From: Hysterium pulicare CBS 123377
Lineage: Eukaryota; Ascomycota; Dothideomycetes; Hysteriales; Hysteriaceae
Direction of reading: 5' to 3'
DNA: 64,000 nucleotides
Assembly: GCA_000467715.1 (NCBI GenBank)
Contig: AJFK01000724.1
Location: 1-64,000 of the forward strand
Shown: positions 1 to 9,983 of the stretch, piece by piece
How positions within the stretch are numbered: the stretch's first letter is position 1
Layout: each line of letters opens with the position of its first letter
Position numbers and translations under genes: made by a program
The notes under the pieces: generated by a model
Database searches by the model: none
Told to the model about the DNA's origin: nothing
The model's input: only the letters and a program-made list of their open reading frames with translations

Positions 1-437
1 AGTTGAGCTTCATCAAACTCTTCTTCTAGATCTCACTCTGGTACTTGGAGCCATACTTTATTCACGTATCTAGTAAAGATGAAACACATATATTTCATAA
101 GGCTAATAGCAAGCTTTGGAAAGTGGCTGATTATAGGATCAGCCACCTTCTCGCTAGTGGTGGCGTAGTGCATACAGCGTTGAATAACAAGACAGCCTGA
201 TGAATGCTGCCTGGTGTTGCTCAGCCTCGGTCATGCGGGGAAGCCAAACGCAGCAACGCTTCATCTTGACTTGAACATCCCTCTTTCCAGCCTGACTTGA
301 CTTTCCACCTTCTTTCTGAGCTGAGCACCCTCACTATTCTAAGCAAGCTATTAAAGCCGTCCGTGTCCCGGCATCTACCCGTACAGCTTTCGTATAGAGT
401 GACACGTTCAAGCCTCTCTACCCCTTACTTATCTGTC
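1..437. other. Upstream region of NLR1, no gene seen
   Basis: No convincing reading frame or RNA gene is visible. It should hold the promoter and 5' leader of the NACHT-ankyrin gene whose likely start codon is at 438. An in-frame start exists at 297, but the stretch 297-437 has no family resemblance. The paralogue on the other strand aligns only from about 438 onward. Confidence 0.5.
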
Positions 438-3400
438 ATGGCTAGCGTGTGTACACTCGAGGACCCATGGCTGCTAGCACGCAACCGTTATATGAACGAC
501 TTGGATCAGGAGGAGCAGAAACTATTCGAGACCGCATCTTTGGAGAATCTCCTCGACAGCGCTAGTGCAGCGCAAAAAGACCATGAAGAACAGAGTCGAA
601 GCCGGGCGGTGTCGCGAAAGCTGGAGCCATTTGTGGGAGCCATCTCTCAGTTCGGCGAGGCACTTGACGTGTACTCTAATACGTATTCGATTGCGATGGC
701 CCCAATATGGGGAAGTATTAGAGTATTACTACATGTGAAGTAATCCTGTCGCGTTTTGAATGACCAGTGCGCTAATATATACCCATGTTAGATTGCCATT
801 GAGTTCCAAAAATACTTCAAAAACCTCGTTGATATGTTTACTAGAATTGGCGACAACCTTCCTAGGTGTCAAATCTACCAAGCACTGTTCCCCAGTCATG
901 GCAGATTGCTGCAAGCAATATCAATGGTGTATCTAGACATAATACACTTTTGTGTAGATGCCAAGACAATTTTTCGAAAGCTGAAAAATTCGAGGACTCG
1001 TAAGGCTTCCAGATTTGAATGTAGATTTTTATACTAACTTGATGCACCGGTAGGCACATTATTGAAGTTCACTTGGAAAACCTTCAATGATGAGTTTCAA
1101 GAAAAGATACTCACCACGTTTCGCCAAAACTTAATGAATATGGAGAAAGAAGTCATGATATCACACATGATTGAGACTTCACGCAATCGAGACCTCATGC
1201 AAGCTGATCGAGAGGAAAGAGAGAAGCAGAGAAAAGGGAAGTGTTTAATAGAGGAAAAGTAGATATTCATTACTAACCCCCAGTAGTTCAACATAGAAAC
1301 CTCCTTCTGTCACATTTATCGTCTCTCACCTATGTCGACAAACACTTAAAAGAGCGCAAAAAACGCTATTTTGGAACAGGGAGATGGCTGACTAGGACCG
1401 ACGAATTCCGAAAATGGATGAATAGAGACCGCTCAGATTGCTTTTGGTGCTATGGGATTCGTAAGCATGCCCGCATCCGATCTTCCAGGCGATTGTTTGC
1501 TGCAAAACTTGATCTGACACTCCCCAGCCGGGTCGGGAAAAACCATTCTGGCGTAGGTATTCCCGAAACTTTTCAAATTATACTAAAAACTAAAATATGT
1601 TGGCACAGGTCCTCTCTCATAGATACGCTGTCCGAGGAATCTGGCAAGGGAGACGTCACTGCCCAGGAATTCACTAGCCAGGATATAATAACAAAAGACA
1701 TCAAGAGTCAAGATATCGGAATCATATACTATTATTGTGACTTCTCCGATCCCAGATCCCTGGATGCACGAAATATTCTCGGAGCAATCGTCAGGCAGTT
1801 ACTTGAGAGGATAAACATATCAGGCGATTTGGAGCAACACATGGCCCCACTGAACAGACCAGACGCCAGATTTGTAACTGCAGAGGCATTATCGGCTATT
1901 CTTTTCAGAGCGATCGGGCATTTCTCCAAGATATATCTCTTCATTGACGGCCTCGACGAGTGCGGAAAGGACGTGCAGACCATGATCTTATCCATCGTCC
2001 AAAAACTCTCTCAATCCACGCAACCAACCGTGAAGGTATTCATATCGAGTCGCAATGAGGATATCATATCCGATTCGTTGAAGAAATTCCCTCGCCTCCG
2101 AATCTCAGCGAAGAACAATTCAGAGGATATTACTCATTTCGTCGAGAATACGGTCGAATGCAACATAAATTCTGGAGCCTTAAAGATCAAGGATCCCTCT
2201 CTTCAATCTGAGATAACAACTTCACTTACAAGACAAGCTCATGGGATGTTCGTCACCCCTGCATACTTTTTGATCTGCTTTCCGTGGCTTACTTATTATT
2301 TTAGGTTCCTTTGGGTCCACTTCCAACTTGCGGACCTTTGCGAAACAGACTCCGATTTCAGTATCAGACAAGTACTTCGAAATCTTCCTAAAGGAATGGA
2401 AGAGACATACGCAAGGGCATTGAACAAGATTGGTCGAAGTTCTATGAAGGCTAACCGAGCTCAACAGATCTTCAAGTGGATCGCGTGTGCCAAACGTCCA
2501 ATGCTCATAGCAGAGCTTGCAGAAGCCATTGCCTTCGACCGATCTGACAAGTTCTGGGACTCGTCCAAAATACCAGATACTTCGAGCTTGATCCAGCAGT
2601 GCGGACACCTTGTGGTTCTTGATGATGACGGGACCGTTCGATTTGCCCATCATACTGTTCAGCAGTTCCTCATTGCGCAGCCACCAGAAGGCTCAATCTC
2701 CGACTTTCACTTCCCCCTTGGGAAAGCCGATATCGAAGCCGGTGAAATCTGCATGACGTACTTGCTGTTCTCAGACTTTGAAACCCAAATCACTATACCA
2801 CGACCTAACGTAAGAAGCCAACTCCCCACCCCAAAAGATGTTGTAGCCACTGCAATATCTAGACCCGGTGCTTGGAGTGCTACGTCCGCCTTATTCAAAC
2901 TTTGGAATCATCTACGTCCCCAGGGAGTCGAACGACAGGCGTCGACTCTTGACTTTTCGAAGTTTGTCGAGCTGAAGAAGCCACCTCCCCCAGATGTGAG
3001 CAAGAAATACCAATTCTTAACATACGGAGTTGAGAATTGGTTAAAGCACACCGCAATGATATCAGAGGAAGATATTTCATGGAAGAAATTTGGGTCCCTT
3101 GCAATAGATAAACCAACATCTTTTGACATCCGGCCCTGGAGCAATTCGAATGCATCAAACTCTTTACCATATATTGAACTATTCCGCTGGGCTATCGATT
3201 CGGGGCACATTGGCACATTAAGGCTTTTGTCACAATTGTCAAATTCCAATCTTCAAGCCTATTGTCGTCAACTTTCGGAGGAAGGCCAATCTGTCGCGAC
3301 CCGTGCAGCATTCCGTGGCCACTCATACCTGATCAGCTTCCTACTTGATCAAAATTGTATTGATTCGACGGATGGAAGACCTCTTCTTGAATCGGCGCGT

Positions 3401-4222
3401 GCTGGCAATGATTCCGCCATACGACTTCTCCTAGAGCTCGGACTCGGTAATGATGCGAAGACGGACGCATTGCACATTGCCATAGAGAATTGGAATCCGG
3501 CGGTTATATGCGCACTGCTCAAGAATGGACCTCCACTCGACTTGCAACATGGATGGGGAAAATGGGCTTTACAAGAGGCCGCAAAAAGGTATTCTGATGA
3601 CGTTTTGGTAGTGTTGCTTGGCAGAGCAGCAGAAGTTGAGATTGCTATAACGGATATTGAAAGAGTTTGGAAGGACTCTGCAATCTGTAGAGCTGCTGAG
3701 CGGGGCATGGATAGTGTTGTCAAGCTGTTGCTTGAGACAGCTGAATCTCGATGGAAGCTGCTATCACGCGCAGCTAAGAACGGAGATGCGGCTGTAGTTA
3801 TGCTGCTGCGTGAGACAGGTGATTCTGGATGGACGCCGCTATTACGCGCAGCTAACAACGGACATGTAGCTGTAGTTAAGCTGCTGCTTGAGACAGGCAA
3901 GGTTGAAGTTGATATAATGGATTCTGACGGACGGACGCCGCTATTACACGCAGCTAAAAACGGACACGTGGCTGTATTTAAGCTACTGCTTAAGACGGGC
4001 GAGGTTTACGTTGATTCAAAGGATTCTGACGGATGGACGCCACTATCATGGGCAACTTTGGGAGAGCACGAGGCTGTGGTTAAGCTACTACTTGAGACAG
4101 GTGAGGTTGACGTCAATTCAAAGGATGATAAAGAACGGACGGCGCTACTATGGTCAGCGGGGCTCAGGCATATTACTATATACAAGTTACTCAGAGAGGC
4201 CGGCGCAAGACAGAGAGAATAG
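438..4222 (+). CDS. NACHT-ankyrin STAND receptor (NLR1), 7 exons
   Basis: Fungal NOD-like receptor, probably a cytosolic self/non-self or immune sensor. Inferred exons are 438-734, 792-999, 1054-1240, 1297-1460, 1528-1552, 1609-2247 and 2305-4222. They sum to 3438 nt, an exact open frame of 1145 aa. Residues 1-100 form the N-terminal fungal STAND domain, ending in a WGSIRVLLH motif. The NACHT domain starts near residue 280 with Walker A GIPGSGKT (284-291) and has a Walker B-like LFIDGLDEC near residue 401. A winged-helix-like linker follows, and the C-terminal third is ankyrin repeats ending in nearly identical units. Walker A is complete only after splicing the 25-nt fifth exon. Introns 2248-2304 (57 nt), 1553-1608 and 1461-1527 happen to be open in frame, so an unspliced 934-aa frame also exists and would mislead a gene finder. 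The paralogue NLR2 lies inverted 19 kb away. Confidence 0.88.
1528..1552 (+). other. 25-nt micro-exon encoding the Walker A loop of NLR1
   Basis: The upstream exon ends with GGG ATT C at 1460 and the donor reads GTAAGC. The next acceptor, CCCCAG, ends at 1527. The 25 bases to 1552 then give CC GGG TCG GGA AAA ACC ATT CTG GC, and the following exon supplies G. Joined, this reads GIPGSGKTILA, a canonical P-loop. No other combination I tried restores the motif. NLR2 has the same motif without these introns. Confidence 0.85.
3721..4180 (+). repeat. Ankyrin-coding tandem DNA repeats with 102-nt and 78-nt periods
   Basis: The motif GGACGCC(G/A)CTAT recurs at about 3831, 3933 and 4035, exactly 102 nt (34 codons) apart. 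The unit before it is 78 nt (26 codons) and lacks the variable hairpin segment. Neighbouring units are very similar at the DNA level, including silent positions, which points to recent duplication or gene conversion. This matches the fast-evolving repeat ligand domains of fungal NLRs. Confidence 0.85.
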
Positions 4223-4611
4223 TACTGCACTCCCAACTTCTCAATATGAAGCAGAACATAGCTACCCGTGCCCTTCCAAGCCACCCCAAATCACAGCAGC
4301 AACCTAAACAAACAAAGCCTCACAAAAGGGGTGAATGAGCATAATTCATATCCTGAAAACGAAAATTTTGGGTATCCATAAACCTGACCTAACCTACACA
4401 AACAAGCAAGATACCGAAACAAGCCGCTGCCGAACTCTGCCAACATTCTGCAGGATAGGAAAAGCTCACGACAACATAAAACCCTAATCCATCCTTCATA
4501 AAAAGGAACATTACAAAAATGCCGTCGACAAGCCGAAACCCATCTCTGCTCCCTATAAAGCGCCCGATTTTCCCCTCCTCTCTCCCTCCATCCACAAAAG
4601 AAGAGACAGAA
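4223..4611. other. Intergenic, convergent 3' ends
   Basis: About 390 bases between the ends of NLR1 and the Zn2Cys6 regulator, which converge here. A-rich stretches fit two 3' untranslated regions. Short frames overlap here but have no resemblance to anything I know. Confidence 0.5.
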
Positions 4612-6981
4612 CTAATGATACCCCACCTCCCCCGGAAAAGAAGCCCAAAAGTCCTGCGTCGCGTTCATCATCATAGCCTCAACGTCCGCATTCGAGAAGT
4701 CAAAGTCCAAATCAAAGGTATCATCGCCATCCATCTGAAAAGCCTGCTGGGCCCCACCAAAGAACGAAGGCGTGAAGCCATTCGGGGTACCAGACGTCGG
4801 CGGAGAGATCGGAGGCAGGGGTGCTTGGATTGGTTTCTTTGCGGGTGTTAGTGTTTGGGTAGAGTGGTGGTTGGGTTCGGTTGGGTTTGGGGGGGAGTCT
4901 TACCTCTGGGATTATCTTCTCCGCGTGGACGTGGGTGTCGTGGGGTTTTTGCACTGGGGAGGTTTGGAGGGCGCCGTAGTCGATCATTGCGCTGTGGAGG
5001 GCGCGGCGCTCGTCTGGGGATACGGGGCCGTGTTCGCCGTGGACGGTGCGGTAGTATGCTTGCATTCGTTTGATCGTTTCGAACTGTAAGGATACTATTA
5101 GCACAATGGTCCCTGTGTGTGAAGTCGAGAGTAAGAACCAGAGACCAAAACCAGGGAACCAAAACCAGAGAACCACAGCAAATGAGAATTGAACGAATCG
5201 AAAGAAAACCTTTACATCATTTAATGAAATCAACCAGAATGGGAGCTTTAAACATAATCGACGCTTACACGTAATTATGCTTTACCATACTCTTCTTCAA
5301 GCCGAGAGCAAGTAGAAGTATAGACTCACCCAAGTCTCCGCCATCGGCCACTGCGTCTTCATCTCTCGCAAGAAAATACACCCCTGTTTAGCACGCTCCA
5401 GCGCTCTCGCCGTAATACTCGGATCATCATCCTCCTTCGACGGAAACGCAGCAGCATAAAGCATGACCCCCACAGCCGTATAAATAGTAAACCCAATCCA
5501 AGGAACCAAGCCACGCAAGAAAAACACGCCAAACGTGCGCATCTCTTCCAGCATATCGCAAACCATAGTCGCCTCCTTAAAAAGCTCGCTCCTCGATTTC
5601 TTCAACCACACTCTCCACTTATCGGCCAGCTCGTTGAAGGACTGGGGCGTCTCATCCGCGTGCCCGTTCTGGGATCCCAGAACGGGGAGATAGGCGCGGT
5701 TCAGAAACATGTAGGACATGAAATGGATGCAGTGCATGTATATGAAGGCTTGACCCTGGTCGACGGCATTATGAGAGTGGAGAGAGAATAAATCGTATTG
5801 AAGTCTTGCGGGTAGTCGGTTCTTCCACAGGTCAAGTTCTAGCACTATTTGATGGAATTGAGATGACTCCGCCCAGGGCAGCTCGGTGTTCACGACGTCT
5901 GAACATGCCCATCGAGCTACTTTGCCCCAGATGTTTGCGGCTCGCAGGCTGTAGGCGATGATGCCGAGTTCGCCAACGGGCAGGGAGATTGAAGGCATTC
6001 GCATGCTTCCGTCTAGATGCTCCGTGCACACCGGTTCGCCAAACACAAAGTCTTCCCTTTCGCACGGAAGCTGGATAGAGAGGTCGAAGGCTTCAAGGGA
6101 TCGCTTTCGTCCCTTTCCTCCACTGAGAAGGCTATCCATGAGGAAGCAGGTCCAGGCAGTCCGCCGGCGCACCTCCATCTCGATGAACTCCACGCGCGTT
6201 GGGAGCCGGTCCTTGGGAAATGGAGGCTCTCGACAGAGATCCATAACCTCCACTAATCGTATAGCCATACCCAGGTATATCCATGCCCGTCGACCGTTTC
6301 CAGCTCCCCAGTCATGTCCGGTCAGCATCAGAATTGCTTGAACGCGACTGATGCTGGGTGTTTCGAGGTCGGATTGAAGGATTTGCCGAGCGTGGGCGGC
6401 GTAGGCATTGCTGGCTTCCGTTTGGGTTTTGAAAGGGCTGGGGGGTTCTTTTACGAATCTGATATACGTTATTACTGTCGACTTTGCGCGTGGAATGTTT
6501 CGACCTACCTGATGGCGAGCGCTAGAATTGCCCAAGCTAGCCATATCTCCAAGGTCCGATCGCGGATCTTTAACAGTAGGGTAGGAGTATGATGGAAACT
6601 CCATTTGTACGAGCACCTGAGATAGCTATTTTTCACCTCATCTGTGAGCAATTCAAATGGATCCACGCTATCTAGCTGGGCGGTCGATGGACTGGTATGG
6701 TTTGATGGCGGAGGGGGAAGGGAGGCATTGATGCCATTGACCTGCGAGTTAGTCCGTTGATAGGGAGAGTGAGTTGACGGAGAGGTGCTAGATGACGGCT
6801 GTGGGGAGTCTCTACGAGGCCGTTTCGGCTGGCGATGAATACTTGAAGTGCCCGGCGGGGGAAACTGACAGGACTCGGCCCGGGAAGTGGCCTTGCAGCG
6901 CTCACACGGCGGTCGATCGTTGTGGATGCATTTCTGCTTCGCGCTTCGGCACGCGACACATGCCACGGGGTTTCTCATCAT
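4612..6981 (-). CDS. Zn2Cys6 transcription factor with fungal-specific middle domain
   Basis: Nuclear binuclear zinc cluster regulator, target unknown. Exons 6981-6509, 6458-5330, 5083-4904 and 4836-4612 give an exact frame of 668 aa. Near the N-terminus lies CVACRSAKQKC followed by a second CERC pair and a final Cys, the six-cysteine zinc knuckle; a basic linker follows. The middle holds the fungal transcription factor domain, seen as MLTGHDWGAGNGRRAWIYLG and an acidic-hydrophobic EVMDLCREPP-type stretch. The last exon shifts frame after an intron at 4903-4837 and ends in an acidic tail with DDTFDLDFDFSNADVE, then FWASFPGEVGYH, a C-terminus often seen in this class and probably the activation domain. 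The intron at 5329-5084 is long (246 nt) compared with the other two (50 and 67 nt). A competing open frame without the 4903-4837 intron would end at 4721 and lose the acidic tail. Confidence 0.87.
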
Positions 6982-7469
6982 TGGGAGAGCAATTGAAGAT
7001 TTAGTTCTCGGGCTTCAGCTCCATCTCGACAGATACGACGGCTTGTTCGGCTGCTTCCATCCATGCCGAGCGAGATACCAAAACTGTCTAACCGCTTCGA
7101 TAAACCTCCACACGCTAGCGCTCCCGTGTCCGGGTATGCATGCTATTCCAGATTCGGAAAGCTTGGCAGTAATTCATGACTTTGGAGACCTTGACGAAGC
7201 TTGATGGTGTAAGAATGGTCCTTACTACAGAGGGAAACACGATTGTACCTATGAAGAAAACCAGAAAACCAGGCACGAAAGTGTGATGTCATAAGGTTGA
7301 GTTCTATCTATTTATAAGCTCTGGTGGAACTCCACAACCAACTCGAACAGCTATTATTAATACTCATATAGGCACAATGTTGTATAAATACTTAAGTTCG
7401 AAGGGTATTAACTTATCTTCTCTCAAACCCAACCATCATACATTATCAACCAATCTCTTCAATCCACCC
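6982..7469. other. Intergenic, promoter side of the Zn2Cys6 gene
   Basis: Nearly 500 bases with no credible gene. It should contain the promoter of the minus-strand Zn2Cys6 gene. A TATA-like run (tataggcacaatgttgtataaatac) lies near 7367-7391, upstream of the damaged reading frame that follows. Confidence 0.4.
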
Positions 7470-7900
7470 CCACACAATCTTCAAATCCGCCCCGGGCATC
7501 CTCTCCCACCAAGCCGGCCAAGTCCTCAAGCACAACAACAAAGACGTAGAAAACCGAGTATCGGGCAGTCCTGGGCCTCGAATGGCAGTCACCCGAGGAC
7601 TTCCATGCCCTCTATCACAGTTCCGAGATTTTTGGTCAGGTTAAGAGTGGGATGCTCCTGTTTCTGGGGGGTCAGGCTGCACCGATGCTTGTTCGGCAGA
7701 GAGGAGAGGAGAGGAATGGGGAGTGTTTTGGGGACGGGGTTACGCAGGTCTTTTTTGGGGAAGGGGAGAGTGGTGAGAGGGTGTTGAGAGTGCTTGAGAT
7801 GATCTCGTCAAGGCGGTCCGGAGTGAAAAGCGAAGTATCAAGTCGTGGAATGGTTGGGAATTTGAGAATGCGGAGGGAACGTTCGTGGGAATTCTAAGGT
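7470..7900 (+). pseudogene. Probable decayed small enzyme gene (ABM / dimeric alpha-beta-barrel-like)
   Basis: Two frames together look like one protein. The first reads IFKSAPGILSHQAG and KHNNKDVENR. A one-base shift near 7556-7563 then gives YRAVLGLEWQSPEDFHALY and later GMLLFLGGQAAPMLV. The 'LGLEWQSPEDFHALYHSSE' style resembles small fungal antibiotic-biosynthesis-monooxygenase-like proteins. The match is from memory and weak. No intron with good borders explains the shift, so a pseudogene or a sequencing error is more likely. The 3' end is uncertain. Confidence 0.35.
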
Positions 7901-8300
7901 GGGCTGGAGTTGAGGTAAGTGATGAGTGAGAGGTTCATAAGGAGAGAGTTGAGTAGTCGCTGATATCATCTAGGAATCGGAATCAGTATTCCAAAGACCG
8001 AAGGTAAAGGTGGCTCTTGACAGTTTGCTCAAGCAGAGGAAGTTTGAAGATTTTGTTATCCATTTTGGAACCTAAACCATTCTACCAACCCAGGAGAGGT
8101 GATGCAAGAATGACCAATACCAAGGAAAAAATCATGATGGGTATGTAAGATAGGAAACATGGGTAGACAGGGACTCAATCTCCGCTTTCTAAAAGCTTCG
8201 TCATGAGAATCGTGAATCGAGAAACAAGCCGCTCAGAATGAGATCAGGACATCATGTGTGGGGTCGGTAAACTGGCTATCATCTGAGCCGTGCTAACAGC
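7901..8300. other. Intergenic
   Basis: About 400 bases between the decayed small gene and the 3' end of the MDR oxidoreductase gene. No reading frame, RNA gene or repeat stands out. Confidence 0.4.
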
Positions 8301-9437
8301 CTACTTTTTCTCCGGGTCTGTGACATGAACGACAATCTTGCCCCTTGATCGGCCTGTCTTCAGCTTGTCAAAAGCTTTCGGCGCATCCTCAAACTCAAAT
8401 GTAGAATCAATAACAGGCTTGACCTTTCCTTCCTTGATCAGCGCCGCCACCGCAGCCAGATCTTCCGGGCTCGTCTTCACGCTCGAGAAATCGTATGTTC
8501 TTGTTCCACCACCCAGGAATGCAGGAATGAGCTTTCGACTCGCGATTGTCTTGATTGATGCCACGCCAGGGGAAGCTCCGATTTGTACGAATTTTCCGTC
8601 CGATTTGAGGAACTTGTTGGAAGCTGTGTATAGGTCTGCGGGTGTGCCGACGGTGTCGAAGACGAGGTTGTATACTTCGCCCTTTTCTTGTAGCTTCTTG
8701 GAAATGTCGACAGACTTGTAGTCGAGGACTTCGTCAGCGCCCAAGCTCTTGCAAAGCTCGACGTTCTTGTCAGAACAGGATGTTGTCACGTGGCAACCGA
8801 AAGCCTTCGCAATCTGAATCGCGTACGTTCCTGTACCACCCGAGCCACCGTTGATGAACACCTTGTCGCCTTCCTTCACGTTGGGCTTGATTGCTTGGTA
8901 TGCAGTTCTACCAGCGACGCCAATTGTAGCCGCATCGTCAGGGCTCACACCTTCTGGCAAGCTGGCAAACTCTCCCTTGTTGACCACCGTAAACTGCCCC
9001 AAGCCACCGTATTTTGGAACCTTGGCATGGGCTCCGAAAACCAGTTGCCCGACTTTGAGATTGTCGACCCCGCTGCCAATGGCGGAGACGCGACCGCAGA
9101 AGTCCATGCCTGGGGTTGCTGGCACGGAAACCATGAGTTTGGCGACTGGAAGTTCCGGGATTTTATAGTCCACCGGATTGACTGACATGCTGATAACTTC
9201 CACGAGGGTTTGGTCTTTGGTCATCGGAGGTTTAGTGGCCTCATAGAGGAGCTTGAGGTTCTTGGCCAGGCCGCCCGCACCGGACGTGTACTGCCATGCT
9301 TTCATTGTCGACATGTCGTTGAGTTCGTTGCCAATGGTTGGATGTGAAGGTTTCTGGAAAAGGGAATAGAGGAGCGTTGAGGTCAGGACAACGATGGTGG
9401 AGAGGAAGAGAAGGCGGGGCGCAGAGACAAACGACAT
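8301..9437 (-). CDS. Zinc-free MDR (quinone oxidoreductase-like) reductase, possible membrane anchor
   Basis: A 378-aa intronless NAD(P)H-dependent medium-chain dehydrogenase/reductase of the zeta-crystallin / RTN4IP1-like group. It has an N-terminal GroES-like fold with NPVDYKIPE and the TPGMDFCGRV substrate-domain motif. The Rossmann fold begins at VFINGGSGGTGTYAIQIAKA, and SLGADEVLDYKS follows. The structural zinc cysteines of true alcohol dehydrogenases are absent. The first 45 residues precede the usual start of the family (MSTMKAWQYTS) and contain a hydrophobic run LLFLSTIVVLTSTLLYSLF. The longer form would be anchored to a membrane; starting at the internal Met near 9305 would give a soluble enzyme. 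Substrate unknown. Confidence 0.88.
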   Translation of the reverse strand: MSFVSAPRLLFLSTIVVLTSTLLYSLFQKPSHPTIGNELNDMSTMKAWQYTSGAGGLAKNLKLLYEATKPPMTKDQTLVEVISMSVNPVDYKIPELPVAKLMVSVPATPGMDFCGRVSAIGSGVDNLKVGQLVFGAHAKVPKYGGLGQFTVVNKGEFASLPEGVSPDDAATIGVAGRTAYQAIKPNVKEGDKVFINGGSGGTGTYAIQIAKAFGCHVTTSCSDKNVELCKSLGADEVLDYKSVDISKKLQEKGEVYNLVFDTVGTPADLYTASNKFLKSDGKFVQIGASPGVASIKTIASRKLIPAFLGGGTRTYDFSSVKTSPEDLAAVAALIKEGKVKPVIDSTFEFEDAPKAFDKLKTGRSRGKIVVHVTDPEKK

Positions 9438-9983
9438 CGCGACTCAAGGAAAGCGCGCACAAGGCAGTGTAAATAAGCCATTCTTCTGCATATGACGTGC
9501 GTCTACACGTGCATTCGCATTCACTGCGCACCAATTCGGGGTCCATGTCTGCATGAGCAAGTGAATTTAGTCCGCAGTTTCTCGGCCGAGAAAGGATGAT
9601 TAGACAGCTTGCGCGTGTCTTTGTTCACAAATAGACACGTTTGGCAGCACGGACCGCCAGTTGAGCAACCGTGACACCAAATACTCATGCCAGATTCACC
9701 GCTTACGAAAGTTCAGGACCATATAGTGGTTTTTTAGACATGTCCATTTTGCAGAAATTCGTCCGGATTTGGCGCTTGTCTCGGATCTGAAATCGTGAGG
9801 CTGCGTCTAAGCTTTGAGGCTTGGGAGTTACAACTCGGGGAACACATAATCAACGATTTACCAATCATGGAGAGGCTTTCAATAGCCACTGGTATTTCTT
9901 ATTCATTTTCACACAATCATTCTTCTTGTTTAGCGTAGATCGAGTGCGACCTATGTATCCGTCTATCACCAGCATTCCCTTGC
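9438..9983. other. Intergenic between MDR reductase and PhoD genes
   Basis: About 550 bases holding the promoter of the minus-strand MDR gene and the 3' end of the PhoD gene. Nothing else is recognisable. Confidence 0.45.

Noticed and set aside
1418-4222. Single-exon 934-residue version of NLR1
   Set aside because: The frame reads through three introns and lacks the P-loop. Splicing restores conserved motifs at every junction and an exact 1145-aa frame.
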